Shown: piece after piece, positions 1 to 8,128 of the stretch
Layout of the letters: every line of letters begins with the position of its first letter
Position numbering within the stretch: position 1 is the stretch's first letter
Assembly: GCA_964577375.1 (NCBI GenBank)
Contig: CAZNYW010000007.1
Coordinates: forward strand, 1 to 64,000
Length of the DNA: 64,000 nt
Origin: DATKUC01 sp964577375
Lineage (GTDB): Bacteria > Spirochaetota > Spirochaetia > DSM-27196 > DATKUC01
Direction: 5' to 3'
Position numbers and translations under genes: made by a program
The notes under the pieces: model-generated
What the model was told of the DNA's origin: nothing
Databases searched by the model: none
What the model saw: only the letters and a program-made list of their open reading frames with translations

Positions 1-1547
1 CGCACGTCCGAGGTTGCCGGATCGACCACCGATACGCGGTTGTCGTCGGGAATGACGACGGCGCTGCGGTCGCTCGAAAAGGAGTAGGGGGAGGTTGTTC
101 CCCGGTGCGCAATGGAAGCCCGGGTCGCAGCGGTAGTACCGACGATCGAGTTCGCAGCGTTGACCGCATCCGTGACGTCGTACTGGTTTTCCAGCTCGAA
201 AGGTGAGTAGTAGCCGGGTTGCCAGAGGAGCAGGTAGTCGGTGCCGCCGATCTGGTATTGGACTGACTTCGCGCCGGAGCCAGGCGTTCCATCCCCGTAG
301 CCGACTTGCTGCTCAAGTGCGTCGAAACTCCCGATCCCAGTGTCCGTCCAGTTGAAATCAATTGTCGATGTGTCGGGCGCTCCGTTGCCATCGAGGGCAA
401 ACACTGCTTTCTTGCCCAGACTCGTGTTCCCTATCGGTGTTCCTCCCACCGTATAGGTCACGAGCACCCGCCCGGCAGGTTTCTCGCGGAAGAAGATCGT
501 GCCCTTCGCAAGATCATAGACGGCCACCTGACTCAGGTCGACCTTCTTGAACACGCCGCTCGAGCCGGCCGCACTGGTCGCTGTTACGGTCCCCGTACCG
601 TCCTCCAGGTAGACCTGCAGATTCGAGATGTTCGCGTCCGGCAGGACGAAGTAGCGGCCGCTCGCGTAGTCGGCCGGATTCACGCGCGTGCGGACCACCT
701 CGTTAGTGCCGAGGTAGGACTTGTGCGCGAGGCCGTTGTCCTCGTATCGGAAGACCAGCTCGTGGCGGCTGCGGTCGGTCTCGAAGAGCGCGGCCAGCCC
801 GAGCGAGTTGGTCACATTCTCACCGCTCGGTGCGAAGCTCGAGGCGGCGGAGGTGGCGGTGTCCGGGCTTATGCCGGGGGTATCGTCGGGCGGATTAAAG
901 GGTGGAATGTCGCCCAGGCCGGCAGTGCTGCCGTCCCCGGCGGCCGAAGTTCCGGCTGCCGCGGCAGCTGCGGGTGAAGCTTGCGCCCCGAGTGGCCGCT
1001 GATCGGTCGGATACTTCGTTCCCTCCACCGACAGAAAGGGATATTGAGAGAAGGGCATCAAGGTATTTCCGAGCAACACCTTCTGAACGAACTCGCCCCT
1101 ACGCCCCTGGTAGCCGAGGAGAAAGGTATTGAGCGTGAACTGGTCGAGAAAGCTGGTCTGGAAGAAGTAGCGATTGAGCAGCCAGAGTGAAATGGTGAGA
1201 TCGACCTGATTGAGAAAGGAGAAGGGATCCATTCCCGGAAAGGGGTAGGGAAACTGATAGCCTGATCCGTTGCCGAGCCCCGGGTGAATTCCGATGGCAA
1301 GAGAGGCGGAGAGCGTTGACTGCCAGGAGCCGGATGCGTAGAGGTCGACGTTTGCGTCGCCGATCTTGCTCTGCAGAAGCGCAGTCGGCGCCTCGCCGAG
1401 GATGAGGTAGTCCGGCAGGTTCTGGCGGACGCTTTCGGGAAGCACGACCTGCGCGACGCTGCGCGGCACCTGCACTACCACTAGGAGGGCGATCAGGGGC
1501 AGCAGGCGCGCGGCCGTCAGCGTACCGCGGGTTGTGTTCATCCTCAT
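1..1547 (-). CDS. Large exported protein, N-terminal 515 residues (3' end beyond window)
   Basis: Open reading frame with no stop from the start codon to the left edge. It begins MRMNTTRGTLTAARLLPLIA and has a signal peptide of about 33 residues, probably cut after SVAQ. The exported part is rich in Gly, Ser, Thr, Tyr and Asp, with an Ala/Pro/Ser-rich stretch around residues 195-240, the composition of an outer-membrane or surface protein. I do not recognise a family. Two in-frame ATGs (1547 and 1541) are possible; a CTGACA/TATACT promoter on this strand ends 9 bases before the first one, so the mRNA would have almost no leader. Divergent from the gene at 1612. Confidence 0.7.
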   Translation of the reverse strand, partial: MRMNTTRGTLTAARLLPLIALLVVVQVPRSVAQVVLPESVRQNLPDYLILGEAPTALLQSKIGDANVDLYASGSWQSTLSASLAIGIHPGLGNGSGYQFPYPFPGMDPFSFLNQVDLTISLWLLNRYFFQTSFLDQFTLNTFLLGYQGRRGEFVQKVLLGNTLMPFSQYPFLSVEGTKYPTDQRPLGAQASPAAAAAAGTSAAGDGSTAGLGDIPPFNPPDDTPGISPDTATSAASSFAPSGENVTNSLGLAALFETDRSRHELVFRYEDNGLAHKSYLGTNEVVRTRVNPADYASGRYFVLPDANISNLQVYLEDGTGTVTATSAAGSSGVFKKVDLSQVAVYDLAKGTIFFREKPAGRVLVTYTVGGTPIGNTSLGKKAVFALDGNGAPDTSTIDFNWTDTGIGSFDALEQQVGYGDGTPGSGAKSVQYQIGGTDYLLLWQPGYYSPFELENQYDVTDAVNAANSIVGTTAATRASIAHRGTTSPYSFSSDRSAVVIPDDNRVSVVDPATSDV

Positions 1548-1556
1548 TAACAGTGT

Positions 1557-1585
1557 AGTATACTTTGCGAAACACTTTTTGTCAG
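1557..1585 (-). promoter_or_regulatory. Sigma70-type promoter of the exported protein at 1-1547
   Basis: On the minus strand CTGACA (1585-1580) and TATACT (1562-1557) are separated by 17 bases. The -10 lies 9 bases upstream of the first ATG (1547), which predicts a 5' leader of only 1-3 bases. The core AGTATACT is a palindrome and could also serve as a -10 for the plus-strand gene at 1612, but no good plus-strand -35 is visible. Confidence 0.5.
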
Positions 1586-1611
1586 ACGCCGCAACGGTCG
1601 CAGAGGGTGGG

Positions 1612-2541
1612 ATGAGCTCCGAGATAGAACGTGCACAAACTTTCGTACAACGACTACTCGCCAATCCTGCCCTTCAGGACTTTTGTGCCCTCCAGCGGGA
1701 AGAACAGATAATTCAGTTTCTCAATGCAAACTCCGCACAGCTTGCGCCGACCCTCACCGCGGAACCCTATTTTCCGGGAAGGAGCTGGCGACAGACCTTC
1801 GGTATTCTCGTTCAGGCTATCTTCGAAGTGACGAACCAGCTGCTCGGGCCGCAGCTGAAATCGCTGGTCTCCGAAGGAATATCCTTCGCATTCGTGCCCT
1901 TTCTCAAACCGCAGGGATTCCGCGAATCACAGCTGCAGACACAGATCGAGGGCTTCCTTACCGAGCTCCTTCGCAAGTCCGATGCTCGCAGAGGTTTCAC
2001 CGGTGCATACGCTGCGCTCGAGTTCAATGCGGTCGACCGCTATCTGGACGAGATCTTCGAGCGGAAATCATACGTGCACTTCGAGCTGACGAAGGTTCAG
2101 CGGCTGCGGATGGGAAGGGACGAGATCGGCGCGATGGTGCTCGCGACGCTGCTGTTGAAACCAGGGATCTACGCGCTGGCCGGATCGGATGCGACCGCCG
2201 GCGAGGAGCGCGTAGCGGGCACCATTCAGAGTCAGTTTGCCGAGAAGGTGGTTGAAGCGCTCACGCGCAGACTCAGCCTGCTTCCCGAGCAGCTCGTGCG
2301 AAGCGCGGTGGACGCAAACATCTCCTTTTCGGAGAACCGGTTTATCGAGGCAACCGCGAGGATCGCCGCGATCTTCGCGGCCCGGTGCCGCAACTATCAT
2401 CCGGGGATGCGTGCCGACCGCGGCGCGGACACGCCCGACAAGAGCTGGTTGAGCATTGCGCGCCGCAACTACCGTTTTTACGGCTTCGATGTGAAGATGC
2501 TCGACGAGCTCTATATGATCGCGGCAGAGAACGGCTGGTAG
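1612..2541 (+). CDS. Conserved-looking hypothetical cytoplasmic protein, 309 aa
   Basis: The start is ATG 1612, preceded by GAGGGTGGG; an earlier in-frame start at 1534 would overlap the divergent promoter and gene. The protein begins MSSEIERAQTFVQRLLANPA and looks soluble and largely helical, with no signal peptide, membrane segment or recognisable catalytic motif. Notable parts are FFPGRSW-like aromatic sequence near residue 55, a helical middle, and a C-terminus containing KSWLSIARRNYRFYGFDVKM. It ends 18 bases before the voltage-sensor-like gene, so the two are probably cotranscribed. Function unknown. Confidence 0.75.
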   Translation: MSSEIERAQTFVQRLLANPALQDFCALQREEQIIQFLNANSAQLAPTLTAEPYFPGRSWRQTFGILVQAIFEVTNQLLGPQLKSLVSEGISFAFVPFLKPQGFRESQLQTQIEGFLTELLRKSDARRGFTGAYAALEFNAVDRYLDEIFERKSYVHFELTKVQRLRMGRDEIGAMVLATLLLKPGIYALAGSDATAGEERVAGTIQSQFAEKVVEALTRRLSLLPEQLVRSAVDANISFSENRFIEATARIAAIFAARCRNYHPGMRADRGADTPDKSWLSIARRNYRFYGFDVKMLDELYMIAAENGW

Positions 2542-2559
2542 GCCGAAGTGGGTAGGACG

Positions 2560-3684
2560 ATGAAGAAGAACCGCTGGGTGGATTTTTTCGAGGGGCTTGT
2601 CGTCATCGCGATTCTCCTGGTTCTCGTGCAGACCTTCTTCGAGGACTATTCGGTTGTGGCCGGCTGGAAGTGGAGTGTCAGGCGCACGCTGGTTTTCACC
2701 AGCTTCGGGTTTGATCTGTTTTTCACGATTGAGTTCTTGACCCGCCTCTACTTTGCCATTCTCAACAGGCGCGTGACGCGCTACGTACTGTTCGAACGAG
2801 GTTGGATCGATTTTCTGGCTTCGGTTCCTTTGCTGCTTTTCAACTCCGGTCCGACGGTGATCGCCCTCCTTACCGGGAGCGCGCTGCTCGGAGGGCTCGG
2901 CGGTTTCATGAACGTGCTGAAAGTCGTGAAGGCGATCCGAATTGCGAGGATCCTCAGGCTCCTCAGGGTGCTCAAGCTGCTTCGCCGCGTCAAGAATGTG
3001 GACTCGGTAATGGCGCAACGCCATGTGGGCAAGGTTTCCACAATAGGTGTTTCGGTATTCGTGTTTGTAATTTTCGGATTCAGTTTGCTCGACGCGTTCG
3101 TCAACATCCCGAGCCTGCAGGATCAGTTCCAGCTGACGCCTCCGCGCGTGGTGGCGTTCATTCAGTCGGAAAATCTCACAGATCCGGCTAAATCATCGGA
3201 GCTCGCCTCCTACGCGAAAACCGATCCCTCGATCCTTATGGTCAAGTCCGGCGGCAAGACCTGGTTCAGCCGCTTCGGCAATGAGTACTATGCTGCCTAT
3301 TTCGGTCCCACCGACTACGGCTATCTCAGGAACGGGAATCTGGAAGTCTTCTTCGATCTTCGCACACTGAATGCTCAGCAGTCGACGAACAACCTCATCT
3401 ACTTCAGCGCGATCGTCATTCTGGTCTTCATGCTCCTGTTCTACTACGGCCCGCATTTTGCGTTGACCGTCTCGGATCCGGTGCACGTAATGCGGCGGGG
3501 ACTTACAGAGAACGCCTACAATCTGGAGGTCCGTCTGCCGGAGCGCTATCGCGGCGATGATGTCTTCCGACTTGCCGAGGCGTACAACGAGCACTATCTT
3601 CCGCTGAAGGATCGTTCGAGCGGAGACAGTGAATCGGCTGTATCGGGTCTGAAGATGGATGACTTCAACGACCTGTTCAGCTGA
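2560..3684 (+). CDS. Voltage-sensor-like membrane protein with HAMP-like tail, 374 aa
   Basis: The N-terminal half resembles the ion-transport (voltage-gated channel) fold: hydrophobic segments near residues 7-27, 44-65 and 78-95, then an arginine/lysine-studded amphipathic helix at about 119-147 (KAIRIARILRLLRVLKLLRR), typical of an S4 sensor. A fifth helix (about 155-178) is followed by a roughly 110-residue extracytoplasmic loop and a last helix near 290-310. No TVGYG-like selectivity filter is present. After the last helix, DPVHVMRRGL...VRLPERYRGDDVFRLAEAYNE looks like a HAMP linker. This suggests a sensor or signal relay rather than a classic potassium channel. ATG 2560 was chosen; GTG 2548 is an alternative. 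Confidence 0.75.
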   Translation: MKKNRWVDFFEGLVVIAILLVLVQTFFEDYSVVAGWKWSVRRTLVFTSFGFDLFFTIEFLTRLYFAILNRRVTRYVLFERGWIDFLASVPLLLFNSGPTVIALLTGSALLGGLGGFMNVLKVVKAIRIARILRLLRVLKLLRRVKNVDSVMAQRHVGKVSTIGVSVFVFVIFGFSLLDAFVNIPSLQDQFQLTPPRVVAFIQSENLTDPAKSSELASYAKTDPSILMVKSGGKTWFSRFGNEYYAAYFGPTDYGYLRNGNLEVFFDLRTLNAQQSTNNLIYFSAIVILVFMLLFYYGPHFALTVSDPVHVMRRGLTENAYNLEVRLPERYRGDDVFRLAEAYNEHYLPLKDRSSGDSESAVSGLKMDDFNDLFS

Positions 3685-3728
3685 GCTGCGGCTCAGTGCG
3701 GACCAAAGCACCGGAGGAATCTGTGGTT

Positions 3729-4010
3729 GTGTCAATGATTCAGCTGATCGTCGAGCTGCCCGACGTATCCAACATCAAGGAAAAGCGAAAGATCGTGAAG
3801 TCGCTCAAGGAGCGGCTTCGCGTCAAGTACCACATTTCTGCGGCCGAGGTAGACCTCATGGACAGTCTTTCATTTGCGCAGATTGGGGGCGCCGTGGTGT
3901 CCAATTCGCGCAGCTTCGGCGAAGGTGTGATGCAGAAGGTTCTGCGGTTCGTGGAGGACGAGGTCCCGGGTCGGCTGCAGGATGTGAAAATCACCTCCGA
4001 AGTGTTCTAG
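3729..4010 (+). CDS. DUF503 / YlxP family protein, 93 aa
   Basis: Small protein with the DUF503 pattern: beta strand MIQLIVELPDV, then NIKEKRKIVKSLKERLRVKYHISAAEVD, then SFAQIGGAVVSNSRSFGEGVMQKVL. Relatives such as B. subtilis YlxP are about 90 residues, have a ferredoxin-like fold and often lie near rbfA/infB, which is not the case here; their role is unclear. GGAGGA at 3713-3718 fits GTG 3729 (about 10 bases) better than ATG 3735 (16 bases). It follows the voltage-sensor-like gene by 44 bases and is convergent with the comFB-like gene. Confidence 0.8.
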   Translation: MSMIQLIVELPDVSNIKEKRKIVKSLKERLRVKYHISAAEVDLMDSLSFAQIGGAVVSNSRSFGEGVMQKVLRFVEDEVPGRLQDVKITSEVF

Positions 4011-4028
4011 GTCAGCGCTCGCGCGAGC

Positions 4029-4730
4029 TCAGCGGCCCACGAGGAAGAGGTCCTGGAGCATGAAATCCCGCGTCAGCCGCAGTGTCCGGTCATCCATCTC
4101 GGAGGCGGTGATTTCGAGCTTGAAGAAGTGGTGAAGTACCTCGAAGTCGTTGTTTTCCGGGACTGTCACTTCGAAGTCGAACATTCTTTTTTCTCCTGCC
4201 TCCGTCGCGCGTATCGGGGCGGGCCAGAACAGGTAGCTTCCGGGGCTGTGTTCGACGATGGTGTACGGGTTCTGCCATCTGCCGTTGACCATCTCGGCGG
4301 GATTCCCGTCCTGTTTCAGCCAGACATCCATTCCCACAACCGGCGCGAAGGTGAGGCAATCGAGCAGGCGTCCGCGGATCGCCGGAAAGTGAAATGCCGG
4401 GCCCGCGCCGCGGTTCTCGTCCTTTGAGGAAGCATCTGACGGTGCATAGTAGGAGCGCTGGACCGTGCTGACCCGGCGAAGCCCCTCGTGGGCAAGCGTG
4501 ACAAGGTCGACCGCCAGCTGAGGATTGTCGCGAAATTCATTCTGCAGATGGGCAAGTCCCCGGCCCGAAGTGACATACTGCTGGGGCACCCGGTTGAGAA
4601 CGAAGCAGGCGGCATCCATCTGGCACTCCGGGCTCGTGCAGTAACCGTTGGCCCGGGAGTGCTCCTCCTCCTGCGCGATCTCGTGGATGATGCGGATGAC
4701 CTCGTCCTCCATGAGATTATGAATCTCCAT
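4029..4730 (-). CDS. ComFB-domain protein with long C-terminal extension, 233 aa
   Basis: Residues 1-60 match ComFB: MEIHNLMEDEVIRIIHEIA, then two cysteines in CTSPECQMDAACFVLNRVPQ and QYVTSGRG. ComFB proteins were named from the B. subtilis late competence operon, and some members have been reported to bind cyclic dinucleotides. The remaining 170 residues contain a beta-rich region (GRLLDCLTFAPVVGMDVWLK ... YTIVEHSPGSYLFWP) that I cannot assign. The start is ATG 4730, which overlaps the end of the upstream gene by 14 bases, so the two are translationally coupled. Last gene of a four-gene minus-strand operon (7249 to 4029). Confidence 0.75.
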   Translation of the reverse strand: MEIHNLMEDEVIRIIHEIAQEEEHSRANGYCTSPECQMDAACFVLNRVPQQYVTSGRGLAHLQNEFRDNPQLAVDLVTLAHEGLRRVSTVQRSYYAPSDASSKDENRGAGPAFHFPAIRGRLLDCLTFAPVVGMDVWLKQDGNPAEMVNGRWQNPYTIVEHSPGSYLFWPAPIRATEAGEKRMFDFEVTVPENNDFEVLHHFFKLEITASEMDDRTLRLTRDFMLQDLFLVGR

Positions 4731-5175
4731 GGGACGCTCCCTTTCCAAACTCCTTCTGAATCTCCAGAATTTCCTGAAGCGCATCGATGGCGCCGCGAAA
4801 ATCCTTCAGCGTTTCGCGGAGTGTGAGGTAGTTGAGCCCGACATAGTAGATCTTGGAGAAGAGCGAAAAGGAAATCTCCCTCGACGAGTTCTGTATGCTT
4901 ATGTAGCAGCCGAACTCATACGCGATGTGGAGCATCTCCTCTATCCGCTCCTTTATGAACTCCGAAAGGGAGGGCGAAAAAGAGAAGGTGAACGCCAGCT
5001 CGAGGAACTTGCTCTCCTTGTCTATGAACATCCCCGCCTGGAAACCGTCGTCGGAGAGGATCCCCGCGGTGAACGTATCGTCGAAGTATTCGTTGTCCTG
5101 CAGTTCGTATCCGAGCTCTTTGAAGAGCACGCTGACACGGCGGATACGCTCTCTCATCAGCTTAGGTTTCTTCAT
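4717..5175 (-). CDS. YbjN/CesT-like hypothetical protein, 152 aa
   Basis: Begins MKKPKLMRERIRRVSVLFKE. The layout (N-terminal helix, LGYELQDNEYFDDTFTAGILSDDG, hydrophobic strands FLELAFTFSFSP, then IEEMLHIAYEFGCYISI and a C-terminal helix) resembles the YbjN/CesT-like fold found in secretion chaperones and sensory regulators. The match is by pattern only. It lies 20 bases after ttcA and overlaps the comFB-like gene by 14 bases. A role as partner or chaperone of the ComFB protein is a guess from context. Confidence 0.65.
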   Translation of the reverse strand: MKKPKLMRERIRRVSVLFKELGYELQDNEYFDDTFTAGILSDDGFQAGMFIDKESKFLELAFTFSFSPSLSEFIKERIEEMLHIAYEFGCYISIQNSSREISFSLFSKIYYVGLNYLTLRETLKDFRGAIDALQEILEIQKEFGKGASHGDS

Positions 5176-5195
5176 TGATTTCCGTTTAAATGTAT

Positions 5196-5987
5196 TCAAG
5201 TTCGCAGGCTGTTGCAAGCATGCTCTTCCCGCTGCCCGGGCAGATACTCCGTGCTGATATTCCACGGTGCACGATAGATGTTCTCGCGAACCTGCCGGTT
5301 TTTGTGGGCGAGCGAGCTGATGATGCGTTTCATATCCTGACGGATGGTTGTGTCTTTGTGCGGACAGTTGATCGATACAACCGGCAGCTCGAGAAAAGCG
5401 GCAAGGTTGCGTACAGCGGCCTCGGTGACGCGGCACATCGGCCGGATCAGCTGCACGCTGCCACGGAAGAAGTCCTGAACCGGCATCATCGTTCCGAACT
5501 GACCGTGGTAGAAAAGGTTCATGAGCGTGGTTTCGATAATGTCGTCGAGGTGATGACCGAGCGCGACCTTCGTGATTCCAAGCGATTTGATCTCGCCGAA
5601 GAGGATGCGTTTGCGGTTTCGCGAGCAGAGGTAGCAGTTGAACTTGCCGCGGAACGACTCGGGAAACATGTGGGCGGGCAGAAATCGGAATGGCACTTCG
5701 ATCGCATCGAAGAACTCCGCCAGTTTTTCCTTTGATTCCCGGGAAAGCGGAAATTCCGCCCACTCGATCTGAACCGCATTGAGCGAGTAGCTCACCGGCA
5801 GCCAGCGGCGGCGCAGTGCAAGCGCGAGCGCCATGGAGAGGGAGTCCTTTCCGCCGGAGATCCCCAACAGCACCGAGTCACCCGAGCCGATCATGCCGAA
5901 TTCGTTTATTCCGCGCCCCACGGTCTTGACGAACCGCCGGACGCGCGGCGGTATGTCGCCCCTCATCAGATCGCTGATCGAGGTCAT
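5196..5987 (-). CDS. ttcA: TtcA-family tRNA 2-thiocytidine synthetase-like protein, 263 aa
   Basis: PP-loop ATPase: SGGKDS at residues 44-49. A Cys pair follows in NCYLCSRNRKRILFGE, then GHHLDDIIETTLMNLFYHG and a later cysteine in INCPHKDTTIRQDMKRII. TtcA proteins use these three cysteines to hold a [4Fe-4S] cluster and thiolate cytidine 32 of tRNA. Length is a little below the usual 300. ATG 5987 overlaps the stop of the upstream HD gene by four bases (ATGA), so they are coupled. The family also contains uncharacterised paralogues, so the exact target base is uncertain. Confidence 0.85.
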   Translation of the reverse strand: MTSISDLMRGDIPPRVRRFVKTVGRGINEFGMIGSGDSVLLGISGGKDSLSMALALALRRRWLPVSYSLNAVQIEWAEFPLSRESKEKLAEFFDAIEVPFRFLPAHMFPESFRGKFNCYLCSRNRKRILFGEIKSLGITKVALGHHLDDIIETTLMNLFYHGQFGTMMPVQDFFRGSVQLIRPMCRVTEAAVRNLAAFLELPVVSINCPHKDTTIRQDMKRIISSLAHKNRQVRENIYRAPWNISTEYLPGQREEHACNSLRT

Positions 5988-7249
5988 CGCTGCGTGATCA
6001 GTCCGGCGGGATCGACCGCCCGATCGGCCGCGCGAGGGGAGAGTATGAGCCGGATGCGCCGCAGGGTCCGGGTGAAGTCTTCCACAACCTGCCGGGTGAA
6101 TACGGTTCCGGAATCCATATAGTCGACCACGTCGTCGTCCTGTACAACCGGAATGGTCACCTCGAAGGAAATATCCTCGGGGATGTCGATGATCACCTCT
6201 TCGGGACGTATCGAGATTCCGTGTCCGCTCAGCGCCTGGGCGATGCGGGCTTCGGCGGCGAACCGTGCATCGAGGCTTGTGAGATTCCGGTGCTCGGCTT
6301 CGTGGTAGGGCGAGTCCCACACCACGCGGTAGAGCTCACGGTTGGGCACTCGGTTGATGAGCTCGAAGGGCGGATAGTCGATGCCGGCAAGGCGCGAGAA
6401 GAACAGTTCGTCGTCCAGCCCGTACAGCTCTTCGGGTCGCAGCACCCCTTCGCTGAGAGCCATCAGCAGCGCCTTCTTGATCATGGCCGTTGCGACGCGG
6501 ACCGTCCGGTGCCAGTAGACCGCGCGGTACATGAGGTATTTCGAGAACAGGATGTGCTCGATGGCCGAAATGCCGGTGATGTCGATGGCCAGCCCCTCCT
6601 TGCCGTAGGGGCGCATTCTGCTGATGGCAAAATCGATGTCCTGTATCCCGTAGGGGACGCCGCAGAAATAGGCGTCCCGGTTGAGATAGTCGAGCTTGTC
6701 CGGATCGAGCGTTCCCGAAAGTATGTGCCGGAAGAAAGCTATTTCGTCGTTTCCTCCGTCCGGACGTGAAAGGTCGACTATCGCCGCGGCTAGCTCGGGA
6801 TCGGTTCCCACCTCATCCTTTATGATTTCACGAAGCGGGGAGGAGCTGATGATGCTCCCCGTGAGCGCCTCGTGGTCGCGGAGCGGGAGCTCCTTCAGGC
6901 TGTGCGCATAGGGAAAGTGGCCCACATCATGGAGCATCGCCGCACAGAGAAAGGCCTTTACGCCGTCGGTGCTCAGCCAGGTGCAGGACTCGAAGCTCAG
7001 GAGTGCGCGGATGATCCTGCGGGCGAGGTGAAAGACCCCGAAGCTGTGATTTAACCGCGTGTGTGTCGCTCCCGGATAGACCAGGTAGCTCGGGCCAAGC
7101 TGCTTGATGCGGTGGAGTTGCTGAAAATCGGGAGAATCGATCACCTTCATCAGTCCCGGCGACAGGTAGATATGCTTCCACAGCGGATCGCGGATTGGAG
7201 ATGTGAATTCCCGGTCGAGGTGCCAGATTATGTCGTCTCTTGTGCTCAT
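5984..7249 (-). CDS. HD-domain phosphohydrolase (SAMHD1/YwfO-like), 421 aa
   Basis: HD-superfamily signature: THTRLNHSFG (H68), MLHDVGHFPYAH (H107, D108), and the distal Asp in GTLDPDKLDYLNRDAYFCG. The pattern RxNHSxGV followed by LHDVGHxPxSH-like sequence is that of the dNTPase/SAMHD1-related branch (e.g. YwfO). Such enzymes hydrolyse deoxynucleoside triphosphates or other nucleotides; the substrate here is not known. First gene of the operon HD, ttcA, YbjN-like, comFB-like. The 98 bases upstream of ATG 7249 separate it from the divergent lipoprotein gene. Confidence 0.88.
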   Translation of the reverse strand: MSTRDDIIWHLDREFTSPIRDPLWKHIYLSPGLMKVIDSPDFQQLHRIKQLGPSYLVYPGATHTRLNHSFGVFHLARRIIRALLSFESCTWLSTDGVKAFLCAAMLHDVGHFPYAHSLKELPLRDHEALTGSIISSSPLREIIKDEVGTDPELAAAIVDLSRPDGGNDEIAFFRHILSGTLDPDKLDYLNRDAYFCGVPYGIQDIDFAISRMRPYGKEGLAIDITGISAIEHILFSKYLMYRAVYWHRTVRVATAMIKKALLMALSEGVLRPEELYGLDDELFFSRLAGIDYPPFELINRVPNRELYRVVWDSPYHEAEHRNLTSLDARFAAEARIAQALSGHGISIRPEEVIIDIPEDISFEVTIPVVQDDDVVDYMDSGTVFTRQVVEDFTRTLRRIRLILSPRAADRAVDPAGLITQR

Positions 7250-7307
7250 AGGGGTTATTCCGGACGAGAGCCCATCTTAGCGCATTCGGTTCGCGCTGTA
7301 CACTGCT

Positions 7308-7336
7308 TTGACCAACCAGATCAGATCTGCTACCAT
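7308..7336 (+). promoter_or_regulatory. Sigma70-type promoter of lipoprotein gene
   Basis: TTGACC (7308-7313) and TACCAT (7331-7336) are separated by 17 bases. Predicted transcription start is near 7343, only about five bases before ATG 7348, leaving no room for a Shine-Dalgarno sequence. Confidence 0.5.
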
Positions 7337-7347
7337 CTGACGATCTC

Positions 7348-8124
7348 ATGATGAAACTGGCGCGGGTATCGGCAATAGTTTGTGCCTGCCTGCTTCTGAC
7401 CTTCTGCGGCCACGGCGGGAACAGGAGCGCTGCGAAGTCTGTGCAGCCTGCTGCCCCAGCCGGCACGGGCTCGACGGCCGGCAGTCCCGAACCCGCAGCT
7501 TCGCCCGCGAAACCGCCCGCACCGGCAGCTCAGGGTCCGACCCGGATAACCGTCGCTCCGCAGGCGGCCGCGACACCAGCGGCCGGAGGCAGGGCGGCCG
7601 CCGGCGAGAGCGCGGCGGCGGCGAAACCGGCGTCGGCAGCGTTCACCGGGCGGGAGACCGAATACCTTATGGAATCGGGCCTCGCCGGCAGGATCATCCC
7701 TTCCGACGACCGGATCGGCCCTCTGCAGGACCGGTTTGCGCAGGACGCGGAAACGCGCCGGATGTACGGGCTTGTCGACCGGTTTCTGACGGCGCTTTCG
7801 GACAGGAAGGTCGTCCAGGATTCGATTCTTCCCGATACCGCACCCTTCCTGGTGCGAAGGCTGCAGGGCGACCTCGCCGCAGGTTATCTGCCTGAAAGCT
7901 GGCGTATCGGAAGAATCGAGAGACCCGATACGGTCTCGGCCCACATGAGAGTGATCCTGATAGGGAGTCCCGGCAGTGCGGCGGGCGATATCTTTCTGGA
8001 AAAGTCATCCGACCGGTGGTATATTAGTGGAATTCAGGTGGAATTTGCCCAGCTGGCGACACCGCCGGCGGGCGGCAAGCCCGTTGAGCCTGGAACACCG
8101 ACCTGGATGAACAACGCACAGTAG
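7348..8124 (+). CDS. Lipoprotein of unknown function, 258 aa
   Basis: Signal peptide with lipobox: MMKLARVSAIVCACLLLTFC, so the mature protein would begin at Cys20 and be lipid-anchored. Residues 24-100 are a low-complexity Ala/Pro/Gly/Ser linker. The C-terminal domain (about 105-245) begins TEYLMESGLAGRIIPSDDRIG and ends SDRWYISGIQVEFAQL; its layout suggests a small mixed alpha/beta domain like those that measure or bind something at the periplasmic face, but I cannot name it. It ends four bases before the PilZ gene, so they are cotranscribed. Confidence 0.75.
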   Translation: MMKLARVSAIVCACLLLTFCGHGGNRSAAKSVQPAAPAGTGSTAGSPEPAASPAKPPAPAAQGPTRITVAPQAAATPAAGGRAAAGESAAAAKPASAAFTGRETEYLMESGLAGRIIPSDDRIGPLQDRFAQDAETRRMYGLVDRFLTALSDRKVVQDSILPDTAPFLVRRLQGDLAAGYLPESWRIGRIERPDTVSAHMRVILIGSPGSAAGDIFLEKSSDRWYISGIQVEFAQLATPPAGGKPVEPGTPTWMNNAQ

Positions 8125-8128
8125 CGGA

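Noticed and set aside
1099..1575. A 158-codon minus-strand frame at the left end
   Set aside because: Out of frame with the signal-peptide ORF; Arg/Pro-rich shadow.
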